The notes beneath the pieces are model-generated. The model made no database searches. It had not been told where the DNA came from and worked only from the letters and a program-made list of their open reading frames with translations. Positions 1 through 6,536 of a stretch of 39,488 bases of DNA are shown here, piece after piece. Each line of letters starts with the position of its first letter. Position 1 is the stretch's first letter. This stretch comes from an uncultured Collinsella sp. (lineage in GTDB: Bacteria > Actinomycetota > Coriobacteriia > Coriobacteriales > Coriobacteriaceae), in contig UQIT01000020.1 of assembly GCA_900541175.1 (NCBI GenBank), positions 1 to 39,488 of the forward strand, in the 5' to 3' direction. Both the position numbers and the translations under genes were made by a program.

Positions 1-151
1 ACCTTTGACGGCGCGAGTTCTGGATGGAGCCAAACCCGCCGGTCGTAAGTGTCTCGAGCGGCTGGTACCGCTTGAGCAGCTCGCGAGAGCTGGTGCCCTC
101 CAAAGGAACGTCCGGCGAGAACCGGGCGGTATGTTGCGAGAAAAGCGGCAT
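1..151 (-). CDS. Ser/Thr protein kinase, N-terminal fragment
   Basis: Read on the minus strand from an ATG at 151-149, the frame stays open to the window edge and gives 50 residues. It contains KRYQPLETLTTGGFGSIQ, which looks like the start of a Hanks-type kinase: a conserved lead-in followed by the glycine-rich ATP loop at about residues 38-42. A GAGGG ribosome-binding site lies just upstream of the ATG. The rest of the kinase, including the catalytic lysine and HRD/DFG motifs, lies outside the window, so the family call rests on the loop only. It follows the YcxB-like gene on the same strand across a 144-bp gap, and a second kinase gene lies 6.4 kb away on the other strand. Confidence 0.6.
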   Translation of the reverse strand, partial: MPLFSQHTARFSPDVPLEGTSSRELLKRYQPLETLTTGGFGSIQNSRRQR

Positions 152-231
152 GGCCAACCCTCGTGCGTTTAAAGTTCGTTTGCGAGCGGCGGGCGCGGGG
201 CCGAGCCATTCGCGGTGGCATAGATGCTGCT

Positions 232-240
232 AGTGTAGCA
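232..240 (-). promoter_or_regulatory. possible extended -10 promoter for the kinase
   Basis: The minus strand reads TGCTACACT, an extended -10 box (TGnTANNNT), about 80 bp upstream of the kinase ATG. No convincing -35 box was seen. It lies in the 144-bp gap after the YcxB-like gene, which otherwise shows no terminator. Confidence 0.3.
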
Positions 241-295
241 CGCTCGGGCGGATGGCGAGGATAACGGGATGCGAGGCTGCCTGTCTGTCTTGGCC

Positions 296-1012
296 TTAGC
301 GCTTATTCTTGTTCTTCTTCTGCTTGCGCTGCTTGCCCTTGGTCTCCTGGGGCTTGTCGCCCTGCTTGGCCTCGGCGGCGGCCTTTTCAGCCTTCATCTT
401 CTTGCGCTTGGTCTCGATGCGGAGTTTTTTGTTAATGCGCGCCTTAAGGAAGGTGCCAAACTGCTCGGCATCGCCGCGAATAAAGGTTTCCTTAGGGATC
501 GTCACGCCCTGGTCGGCGAACATGGCCACAAAGATGCGCTCGCCGTCGAGCACGTGGTCGAGCTTCTCAAACGGGAAAAACTGCGACTTGCCGCTCTTGC
601 CCCAAACCATCAGGCCGTCCTCGTTGGCGGCGACGCGGCGATAGCGGCCACCCATGGACTCGTCGGCCTCGACGGAATCGATAAAGTCGCGGGCGAGGGT
701 GTGGTGCAGGTTTTTGCTCCACCAGGCCAAAAAGGCGCCGAACACGATCAACACGACGCCAAACTTGATCCAGTTGCCGCCGGCCACCAGCATGCCGATG
801 CCGATGAGCGCGGCAATTGCCGCGGCGACATACAGCGAGCCGCGACGCCTGGGCGAGGCGACCAGGCGGGCGAAGTCGGTGACCAGGTCGTTTTCGTACT
901 GGTACTCGTTGAGGTACAGGATGCCGTCATCGGCTGCGGCCTGCTCCTCGAGCGCGACCTCGACCTGGTCGGCTGCTTCGGAGGGAACGAGGTTGCTCTC
1001 TGCGTCTGCCAT
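296..1012 (-). CDS. YcxB-like membrane protein
   Basis: A 238-residue protein. The acidic N-terminus (about residues 1-55) is followed by two adjacent hydrophobic segments at about 59-77 and 82-96 and then a soluble domain with VAANEDGLMVWGKSGKSQFFPFEKLDHVLDGERIFVAMF, cut here only for description, at about 128-168. Two hydrophobic helices followed by a small beta-rich domain is the layout of YcxB-like proteins, whose function is unknown. The last ~35 residues are a Lys/Glu-rich tail, probably disordered or RNA/acid-binding. The start is supported by a TAGGAG ribosome-binding site 10 bp upstream. It is divergent from dnaX. Confidence 0.6.
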   Translation of the reverse strand: MADAESNLVPSEAADQVEVALEEQAAADDGILYLNEYQYENDLVTDFARLVASPRRRGSLYVAAAIAALIGIGMLVAGGNWIKFGVVLIVFGAFLAWWSKNLHHTLARDFIDSVEADESMGGRYRRVAANEDGLMVWGKSGKSQFFPFEKLDHVLDGERIFVAMFADQGVTIPKETFIRGDAEQFGTFLKARINKKLRIETKRKKMKAEKAAAEAKQGDKPQETKGKQRKQKKNKNKR

Positions 1013-1052
1013 GCTCTTTGGACTCCTATCGCGGCGGGCTCGCCGTACGGGT

Positions 1053-1059
1053 TATTATG
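1053..1059. promoter_or_regulatory. overlapping divergent -10 boxes (dnaX / YcxB-like)
   Basis: The 115-bp gap between the divergent genes holds TATTAT (plus, 1053-1058) and CATAAT (minus, 1059-1054), preceded on the plus strand by GGGT. The -35 regions are weak on both strands, so use as promoters is inferred from position and sequence. Confidence 0.3.
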
Positions 1060-1127
1060 AATGCAGTATGCCGTGCGACCGCATGGCCGTCGCGGCAACA
1101 AGACTCAGTATACCCGGGGGAGCACCC

Positions 1128-3619
1128 ATGGAATCGTTGTACCGAAAGTATCGCCCGCTCACCTTCGAATCCGTGGTGGGCCAGCAGCATATCGTCTCGA
1201 CGCTCGAGCACGCCATCACCGAGGGACGCCTGTCCCACGCGTACCTGTTCTGCGGACCGCGCGGCACGGGCAAGACCACCATGGCGCGCATTCTGGCCAA
1301 GGCGCTGCTGTGCCGTAATGCCGAGGCAGCGCGCGCCGAGGGTGCAAGCGGCTGCATGCCCGACGGTACTTGCGAGGAGTGCGAGCTCATTGCCGAGGGC
1401 AACCACCCGGATGTCTACGAGCTCGATGCCGCCTCCCGCACGGGCGTGGACAATGTGCGCGAGGAAATCATCAACTCCGTCAACTTTGCCCCGGTGCGCG
1501 GCAAGTACAAGATTTATATCATCGACGAGGTCCACATGCTCACAACGGCGGCGTTTAACGCGCTGCTCAAGACGCTCGAGGAGCCGCCGGCACACGTGAT
1601 CTTTGTGTTGTGCACCACCGACCCGCAAAAGATTCTGGAGACCATTCTCTCACGCTGCCAGCGCTTCGATTTCCACCGCATCGGCAACGAGGATATCGAG
1701 CATCGCCTGTCTTACGTGTGCGAGCAGGAGGGCTTCGATTACGACGACGAGGCACTCGCCATTGTGGCGCGCCATGCCAAGGGCGGTATGCGCGACGCGC
1801 TTTCCACGCTGGAGCAGCTGAGCGTCTTTGGCAACGGTTCTGTGCATGCGGACGACGCCCGCTCGCTTTTGGGCGAGGTTTCGGACCAGATCCTGGGCGA
1901 GTTTTCCCGCGCCATTGCCGATCGCGATGTTGCCGAGCTCTATGGACTGATCCGTGCGCAGGTCGAGGAGGGCAATGACCTGCTGGAGCTGACGCGCGAC
2001 CTGGTGGCGCATGTGCGCGACGTGTACGTTGCCTGCGTTGCCGGTGCCCGTGCCGAGCTGTTTGAGGGCGGCTCCGAGCAGGCCGAGGCGCTTGCTGCCG
2101 AGGCCGCTGCCTTTGGCGAGCATCCTGCCGACCGCCTGGCCCGCGTGCTGACGGTGCTCGACGATGCCGCACTGGAGATGAGGGGCGCGAGCGACGTGCG
2201 CCTGGTGCTCGAGATTGCCTGCACGCGTCTGGCGCGTCCCGAGGCCGATTTAACGATTGAGGCATTGGCCGAGCGCGTGGCACGCCTGGAGGCCATGATT
2301 GCCAACGGCGCCGTGCCGGCGAGCGTGGCTGCTGCTCAGGCCGCCGCGCCTGGGCGTTGTTGCCTGCAGCATCCGTACCCGCTGCTGCCCAACAGCCGAC
2401 GCTCATTTCGGGCGCTCGTGCTGCCGCTCCGGCGGCATCCGCTGCCCCCGCTGCTACGTCCGCGCGCCAGGGCGGTATGCCTTGGGACCGCGGCGCTGCT
2501 GTTCCGGCTGCCCAGCCTGCGACCAAGTCCGCGGCTCCTGCGCCGGCGCCCAGACCTGTAACGCCTGCACCTCAGCCCGTTGCGGCTCCGGCTTCCGCGC
2601 CTGCTGCATCGACCGTGTCGGTGTCCAAGCCCAACAACGCCGCCCAGGTTGCCACCGCCGGTGCTGCCGAGACCCCCGCGGTTGAGGACGCCGGCGAGCT
2701 CCAGCGCAAATGGGCCGAGGTCGTCGAGCGCGTCAAGGCTCGTCAGGCCTCCTACGCAGGGCTTTTGCTCAACGCCCGCGCCACGGCCGACGACGGCTCC
2801 AAGCTCACGGTCTCGTTCCCCGCGGGTTCGACTTTTGCCATCAAGATGCTCGGTCGCGCCGATACGCAGTCGGTGGTCCTGCCGACGGTCTGCGCGGTCT
2901 TCGGTCGTCGTACCGTCGACTATGTCCTGGATGGGGGTGGCACGCCGGCTCCTCAACATGAGGAGCATTCTCCATCTGCACGGGCTGCGGTATCTGCGGA
3001 CCCGCAACCCGTGTCCTCGGTGCCCCCTGCATCCTCGAGCGCCAGCGCGACGCAGCCAAAAGCGGCGCCGGTAGCGGCACCGACCCCGTCGGCGCCTGAA
3101 CCCGCTGCGCCCAAACCGGCTGCTCCGATCCCCGCGCCCAAGTCCGCTGCCGCGCCTGCGCCCAAGTCATCCGACCTGGCCAAGGCCCCTTGGCTGCGCT
3201 CCGACAACCCTGCCGGTGCTCCTGCCACGGGCAAGCTCCCGACCGAGCCCGCGCCCCGAGCGCCCGAGCGCGCGTCCGTCCCCATGGCTCAGCCGCCTGC
3301 GCAGGCTGCGCCATGGGAATCCGAGCAGGTGCCCTACGACGATGCTATGGTCGGTGGTTTTGCTGCCGATGCCGGCGGGGACAATCTGCCCCCGTTCGAC
3401 GTGCCGGGTGCGGCGTCCGCGACCAAGGCCGCTGCTGTGGCACCCGCAGCCTCTGCAAACGACGACGTCCCCGCCGCTCCCTGGGAATCCAATCCCGGTG
3501 CTGGCAGCCCCTTCGGCCATCAGGGCGCAGCCCCGAGCATCCCGCAGACCGAGGACGAGGCCAAGGCCCTCATCCGCAGCGTCTTCGGTCAGTCCACCAT
3601 CTTCAAGCCGGTGGAGTAA
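1128..3619 (+). CDS. dnaX: DNA polymerase III subunit gamma/tau, with an internal frame break
   Basis: Clamp-loader ATPase of DNA polymerase III. The start at 1128 (MESLYRKYRPLTF) is preceded by GGGGGAG. Domain I-II carries Walker A GPRGTGKTT (residues 43-51), the zinc cysteines C62, C76, C82, C85, Walker B IIDEVHML and the SRC motif LSRCQRF. The first frame runs to a stop at 2561, but after codon ~408 it becomes Arg/Leu/Pro-rich and unlike a protein. The frame one base back continues with an Ala/Pro-rich linker and a tau C-terminal domain (ELQRKWAEVVERVKARQASY, from about 2695) to the stop at 3617-3619. Adding one G to the GGG at 2352-2354 restores one frame of about 830 residues. So this is either a one-base deletion, a sequencing error, or an unusual frameshift. 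ybaB and recR follow, as in many bacteria. Confidence 0.85.
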
Positions 3620-3640
3620 CCGTGCGGGCGGGTATGCTGC

Positions 3641-4114
3641 TCAAGAAGAGATCTCTTTGCCCGGGCGCATCTGTATTTCGGACATGTGCAACGTGGTGCC
3701 GCGTATGTCGCATTTGAGCAGACAGGTGCGTGACGGTCGGCCTAGGATGCTGAGGTCGATACGATACGTCGCATGGCTGTCCGTGTACTCGACTTGCTCG
3801 GCGTTAATGGTTGCTCCGATTGCCAAATAAACGCCTAGCTCGGCATCGACAATCTTGAAGTCCTTTATCTTGACCTTGAACTCTTGGTAGAGGGACGGGC
3901 TGTTGTAGTAAACGGTTCGGGTTCCGTCGGTGCACTTATCGGTCGTCTCCCATTTGACGATGGGCTGATCCGAGCTGGCTATCAGCAGTTCTGCTCCAAA
4001 GGCTATAGCATGGGTGATGACAACCAGCAATGCCCAGCCGACAAAGAGATAGAGAACCACATATGCAACGGGGTGTTTTGAGCGGATGTTTTGGAGCGCG
4101 TCGGGGGCGTTCAT
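3641..4114 (-). CDS. single-pass membrane protein of unknown function
   Basis: A 157-residue protein starting MNAPDALQNIRSKH, chosen over an ATG 30 bases further upstream because GGAGGTG lies 8 bp before this one. One transmembrane helix at about residues 16-40 (VAYVVLYLFVGWALLVVITH) is followed by a ~115-residue extracellular-type domain with three cysteines (in TDKCTDG and CLLKC) that may pair. I do not recognise a family. It is inserted, in opposite orientation, between dnaX and ybaB, and its 3' end converges with dnaX with only 21 bp between stops. Confidence 0.6.
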   Translation of the reverse strand: MNAPDALQNIRSKHPVAYVVLYLFVGWALLVVITHAIAFGAELLIASSDQPIVKWETTDKCTDGTRTVYYNSPSLYQEFKVKIKDFKIVDAELGVYLAIGATINAEQVEYTDSHATYRIDLSILGRPSRTCLLKCDIRGTTLHMSEIQMRPGKEISS

Positions 4115-4148
4115 GGGGCACCTCCAAATTGCTGTCTGTGACAATCAA

Positions 4149-4158
4149 ATTATACCCT
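4149..4158 (-). promoter_or_regulatory. promoter -10 of the membrane protein gene
   Basis: The minus strand reads AGGGTATAAT, a perfect -10 hexamer with upstream G's, 35 bp before the ATG at 4114. No clear -35 box lies 17 bp further upstream. Confidence 0.5.
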
Positions 4159-4256
4159 GCCGTCATGCGCGCCACCTCGAGCAGCGGTTCGGCATTTAGC
4201 TATTTAGTGGCGCACATGAAATGCCGGATTCGGCTCTACTAGATTGAGTGTGCGAT

Positions 4257-4291
4257 ATTATGCAACCTTGCATAATTCGACCTTGCACAAT
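4257..4291. repeat. perfect 8-bp inverted repeat overlapping a 15-bp-period direct repeat
   Basis: ATTATGCA (4257-4264) and TGCATAAT (4269-4276) are an exact inverted repeat around ACCT. ACCTTGCATAAT (4265-4276) is repeated as ACCTTGCACAAT at 4280-4291 with one change. This is the most structured part of the 339-bp gap between the membrane protein start and ybaB and looks like an operator. The rest of that gap holds two promoter-like boxes and no ORF or RNA gene that I could support. Confidence 0.4.
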
Positions 4292-4370
4292 CTTTGAGTG
4301 CGGTTTGTATTGGAGGACATGTATATCGACTGAGGGAACACGTCCGCCCCGCTTGCTTGCCCCGCGCCGT

Positions 4371-4378
4371 GGTACGAT
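4371..4378 (+). promoter_or_regulatory. possible promoter -10 for ybaB-recR
   Basis: GGTACGAT lies 76 bp upstream of the ybaB ATG. It resembles other GG(G)TANNAT boxes in this window. The -35 position is poor. Confidence 0.35.
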
Positions 4379-4453
4379 TTTTGAGTTTGAAAGTCCCGCC
4401 GTGCTCCGGCTGCCCTTGCAGCTTGGCGTGCGGCCGCACGTAAAGGAGCCATC

Positions 4454-4774
4454 ATGGCCGGTATGAACATGCAGCAGATGATGAAGCAGGCCCGCAAGAT
4501 GCAGGAGCAGCTTGCCGCCGCGCAGGAGAACCTCAAGTCCCAGACCGTCGACGCCTCTGCCGGCGGCGGCATGGTCAAGGTGACCGTCAACGGCGAGATG
4601 GAACTCGTCAACCTCACTATCGATCCCGATGCGCTCGATCCCGAGGACGTCGATATGCTGCAGGACATGATCATGGCTGCCGTCAACGAGGCCGTTCGCG
4701 GCGTCAACGAGCTCGCCAACAAGCAGATGGGCGCCATCACCGGCGGCCTCAACATCCCGGGCATGCCGTTCTAA
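4454..4774 (+). CDS. ybaB: YbaB/EbfC family nucleoid-associated protein
   Basis: A 106-residue protein, the normal size for the family. It starts MAGMNMQQMMKQARKMQEQL, the characteristic Met/Gln-rich helix, followed by the beta-strand region GGGMVKVTVNGEMELVNLTI and a C-terminal helix with AAVNEAVRGVNELANKQMG. Family members are DNA-binding dimers that coat the nucleoid. AAGGAG lies 8 bp upstream of the ATG. It is followed by recR after 13 bp, the usual ybaB-recR pair downstream of dnaX. Confidence 0.95.
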   Translation: MAGMNMQQMMKQARKMQEQLAAAQENLKSQTVDASAGGGMVKVTVNGEMELVNLTIDPDALDPEDVDMLQDMIMAAVNEAVRGVNELANKQMGAITGGLNIPGMPF

Positions 4775-4787
4775 GACGCACATATAT

Positions 4788-5384
4788 ATGAGTGCGAATC
4801 ACAGTCTGCAAAAACTGCTCGATGAGCTGGGCCGTCTGCCGGGCATTGGCCCCAAGTCGGCTCAGCGCATCGCCTATTACCTGCTCGAGGCCGATGCCGA
4901 GGAGGCACGCCGCCTGGCCGAGGCCATCCTAGAGGTCAAGCAGGAGGTCCACTTTTGCAGCCGCTGCTTTAACTACGCCACGGCCGACGAGTGCTCCATC
5001 TGCCAGGACCCGATGCGCGACACCACTCGCATTTGCGTGGTGGGCGAGCCGCGCGATGTCCAGGCGATTGAGCGCACGGGCAGCTACCACGGCCTCTACC
5101 ACGTATTGGGCGGCGTGATCAGTCCCATGGACAAGATTGGCCCCGAGCAGCTGCACATTCGCGAGCTGCTGGCACGCTTGGGCCACGAGGATATCCATGA
5201 GGTCATCATCGCCACCAACCCCAATATTGAGGGCGAGACCACGGCGAGCTATCTGGCCCGTACCATCAAGCCGTTGGGCGTCGAGGTGTCGCGTCTGGCA
5301 AGCGGCCTTCCCGTGGGCGGCGACTTGGAGTATGCCGACGAGCTTACGCTTGGCCGCGCCATCGAGGCCCGCCGCGCGATCTAA
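4788..5384 (+). CDS. recR: recombination mediator protein RecR
   Basis: A 198-residue protein of normal length. It has the N-terminal helix-hairpin-helix (LGRLPGIGPKSAQRIAYYLL, about 13-32), a four-cysteine zinc finger (CSRC...CSIC, about 57-72), and a Toprim domain (ICVVGEPRDVQAIE, about 83-96, then the conserved IIATNPNIEGETTA region). RecR works with RecO and RecF in loading RecA at gapped DNA. No good ribosome-binding site lies before the ATG, which is 13 bp after the ybaB stop, so translation is probably coupled to ybaB. Confidence 0.95.
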   Translation: MSANHSLQKLLDELGRLPGIGPKSAQRIAYYLLEADAEEARRLAEAILEVKQEVHFCSRCFNYATADECSICQDPMRDTTRICVVGEPRDVQAIERTGSYHGLYHVLGGVISPMDKIGPEQLHIRELLARLGHEDIHEVIIATNPNIEGETTASYLARTIKPLGVEVSRLASGLPVGGDLEYADELTLGRAIEARRAI

Positions 5385-5457
5385 GCGGCGTCAGCTCCGC
5401 GGCATGTCCCGTCGGCCTGCCGCACGGGGCGCTCATAATTGGGTGCGCGTTCATACA

Positions 5458-5473
5458 TTTGTTGTGCAACAAA
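5458..5473. promoter_or_regulatory. 16-bp palindrome TTTGTTG-TG-CAACAAA
   Basis: A 7-bp perfect inverted repeat around TG. A related 10-bp palindrome GTTGCACAAC lies at 5534-5543 and overlaps the likely -35 of the downstream operon. The pair resembles two sites for one dimeric regulator. The remaining sequence between recR and 5534 holds nothing else that I can identify. Confidence 0.4.
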
Positions 5474-5533
5474 CCTGCTTTTCATCCGCTTATCGCGTGG
5501 ATGGGTCCGGTCGCACCTCGTATTTGCCCATTC

Positions 5534-5565
5534 GTTGCACAACCTTTTGGGTTCGCTGATACACT
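5534..5565 (+). promoter_or_regulatory. promoter of the kinase/FHA operon
   Basis: TGATACACT (5557-5565) is an extended -10 box. TTGCAC (5535-5540) sits 19 bp before the hexamer and is part of the palindrome GTTGCACAAC, so a regulator bound there would compete with RNA polymerase. Confidence 0.45.
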
Positions 5566-5587
5566 CAGATGTGGATGCGAAAGAATG

Positions 5588-5614
5588 CGCCGCTTTTAAG
5601 CGGCGTGTTTTTGT
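5588..5614 (+). terminator. promoter-proximal hairpin with U-tract (leader terminator)
   Basis: CGCCGCTT (5588-5595) pairs with AAGCGGCG (5598-5605) around TT, followed by TGTTTTTG. It has the form of an intrinsic terminator but lies only about 22 bp after the -10 box and 14 bp before the start codon of the next gene. It could be the recR terminator, or a leader attenuator for the operon at 5628. Confidence 0.55.
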
Positions 5615-5627
5615 TGGAGGAGATTGC

Positions 5628-6536
5628 ATGCGGCCCGGGGGCACTCAGACAAAGCATGGCGCCGCGGTGCGCATGCGACGCCGGCTGGGCCTGGCACCTC
5701 GGGCGTGTGTGCTGCTGTCTTGCTCGCTCGTGCTGGTCATAGCCGGTGTTTCGGCTTATGGCATGACGGTGCCGTCCATGGTGCAGGCGCATGCTGCGCG
5801 TGAGCTGCATATTGGGCGCAAGGCCAAAAGCGACTTGGGAACGACAACTGGATATGCGTGGGCGAGCGTGGTCGGGCGCACCGTGTTTGGCGTCGATCCC
5901 GCGGACGAGGGCGAGCGGGCGTCCAACGAGATCACGCTGGCAAACGGCAAGACCATCGTGCTCACCAACACCAAGGTCATTACGAAGCTTTCCAATAACA
6001 GCGTGGCTTCTGTCGTTAACAAGACCGAACAGCAGAAGGAGCGGGATACGCAGCAGGCGGGTAAGCCCGGCGGCTCGGACGGGTCCGGTTCTGGCACCGG
6101 TTCGGCGGGCTCGGACGGCGGTTCCGGTTCGGGTCCCGCCTCTGGCGGTGGATCTTCGAGTGGCGGCTCGATGGACGGCGGTGCCGGCGGCGACACGGGC
6201 TCGGGTGGTCTCTCGGCTGCCGAGGAGGAGAGAATCCACAATTGGCTCGTGACCAAATACAACATGCTCGATGACTATGTCGCCCGCGCCAATAGCGCGG
6301 TCACGACCTATAACGCAACAGGCGATACCGGGCCGTGCGATAACCTGGCCAACGATATGTTTGTCATCCGTGCCGAGTTTGGCCGGCAAACGTTTTCTCC
6401 CCACTCAAAGTGGTATCGGCAGTACGCCAACCTATGGGGCTGCTATACCAACCTGTGTCAATGGGTTGGGCACTACGGCAACGACGACGTCGCGCTCAAC
6501 AACTTCAACACCAATGTGGCGGCGATCGCCCTATGA
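5628..6536 (+). CDS. Gly/Ser-rich single-pass membrane protein, unknown function
   Basis: A 302-residue protein. The ATG at 5628 is chosen because GGAGGAG lies 6 bp upstream; the frame is open further upstream but reads through the hairpin. The basic N-terminus is followed by one transmembrane helix at about residues 24-45, a ~100-residue extracytoplasmic region (AWASVVGRTVFGVDPADEGE), a ~60-residue Gly/Ser/Asp linker at about 148-200, and a C-terminal domain with three cysteines (GPCDNL, GCYTNLC) at about 203-302. I do not recognise the C-terminal domain. The stop overlaps the next ATG (ATGA), so it is translationally coupled to the kinase and may be its partner or substrate. Confidence 0.65.
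   Translation: MRPGGTQTKHGAAVRMRRRLGLAPRACVLLSCSLVLVIAGVSAYGMTVPSMVQAHAARELHIGRKAKSDLGTTTGYAWASVVGRTVFGVDPADEGERASNEITLANGKTIVLTNTKVITKLSNNSVASVVNKTEQQKERDTQQAGKPGGSDGSGSGTGSAGSDGGSGSGPASGGGSSSGGSMDGGAGGDTGSGGLSAAEEERIHNWLVTKYNMLDDYVARANSAVTTYNATGDTGPCDNLANDMFVIRAEFGRQTFSPHSKWYRQYANLWGCYTNLCQWVGHYGNDDVALNNFNTNVAAIAL

Noticed and set aside
51..72. GGCTGGTACCGC resembling a T-box antiterminator sequence
   Set aside because: It lies inside the minus-strand kinase frame (KRYQPL region), and no T-box stems, terminator or downstream synthetase gene is present.
2331..2360. Programmed -1 frameshift signal in dnaX
   Set aside because: No X XXY YYZ slippery heptamer or A-run is present where the frames switch; a missing G is simpler. 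Kept as a finding about the frame break only.
4240..4453. Signal recognition particle RNA or other small RNA before ybaB
   Set aside because: I looked for the conserved SRP loop (GGAAGCAGC type) and did not find it.
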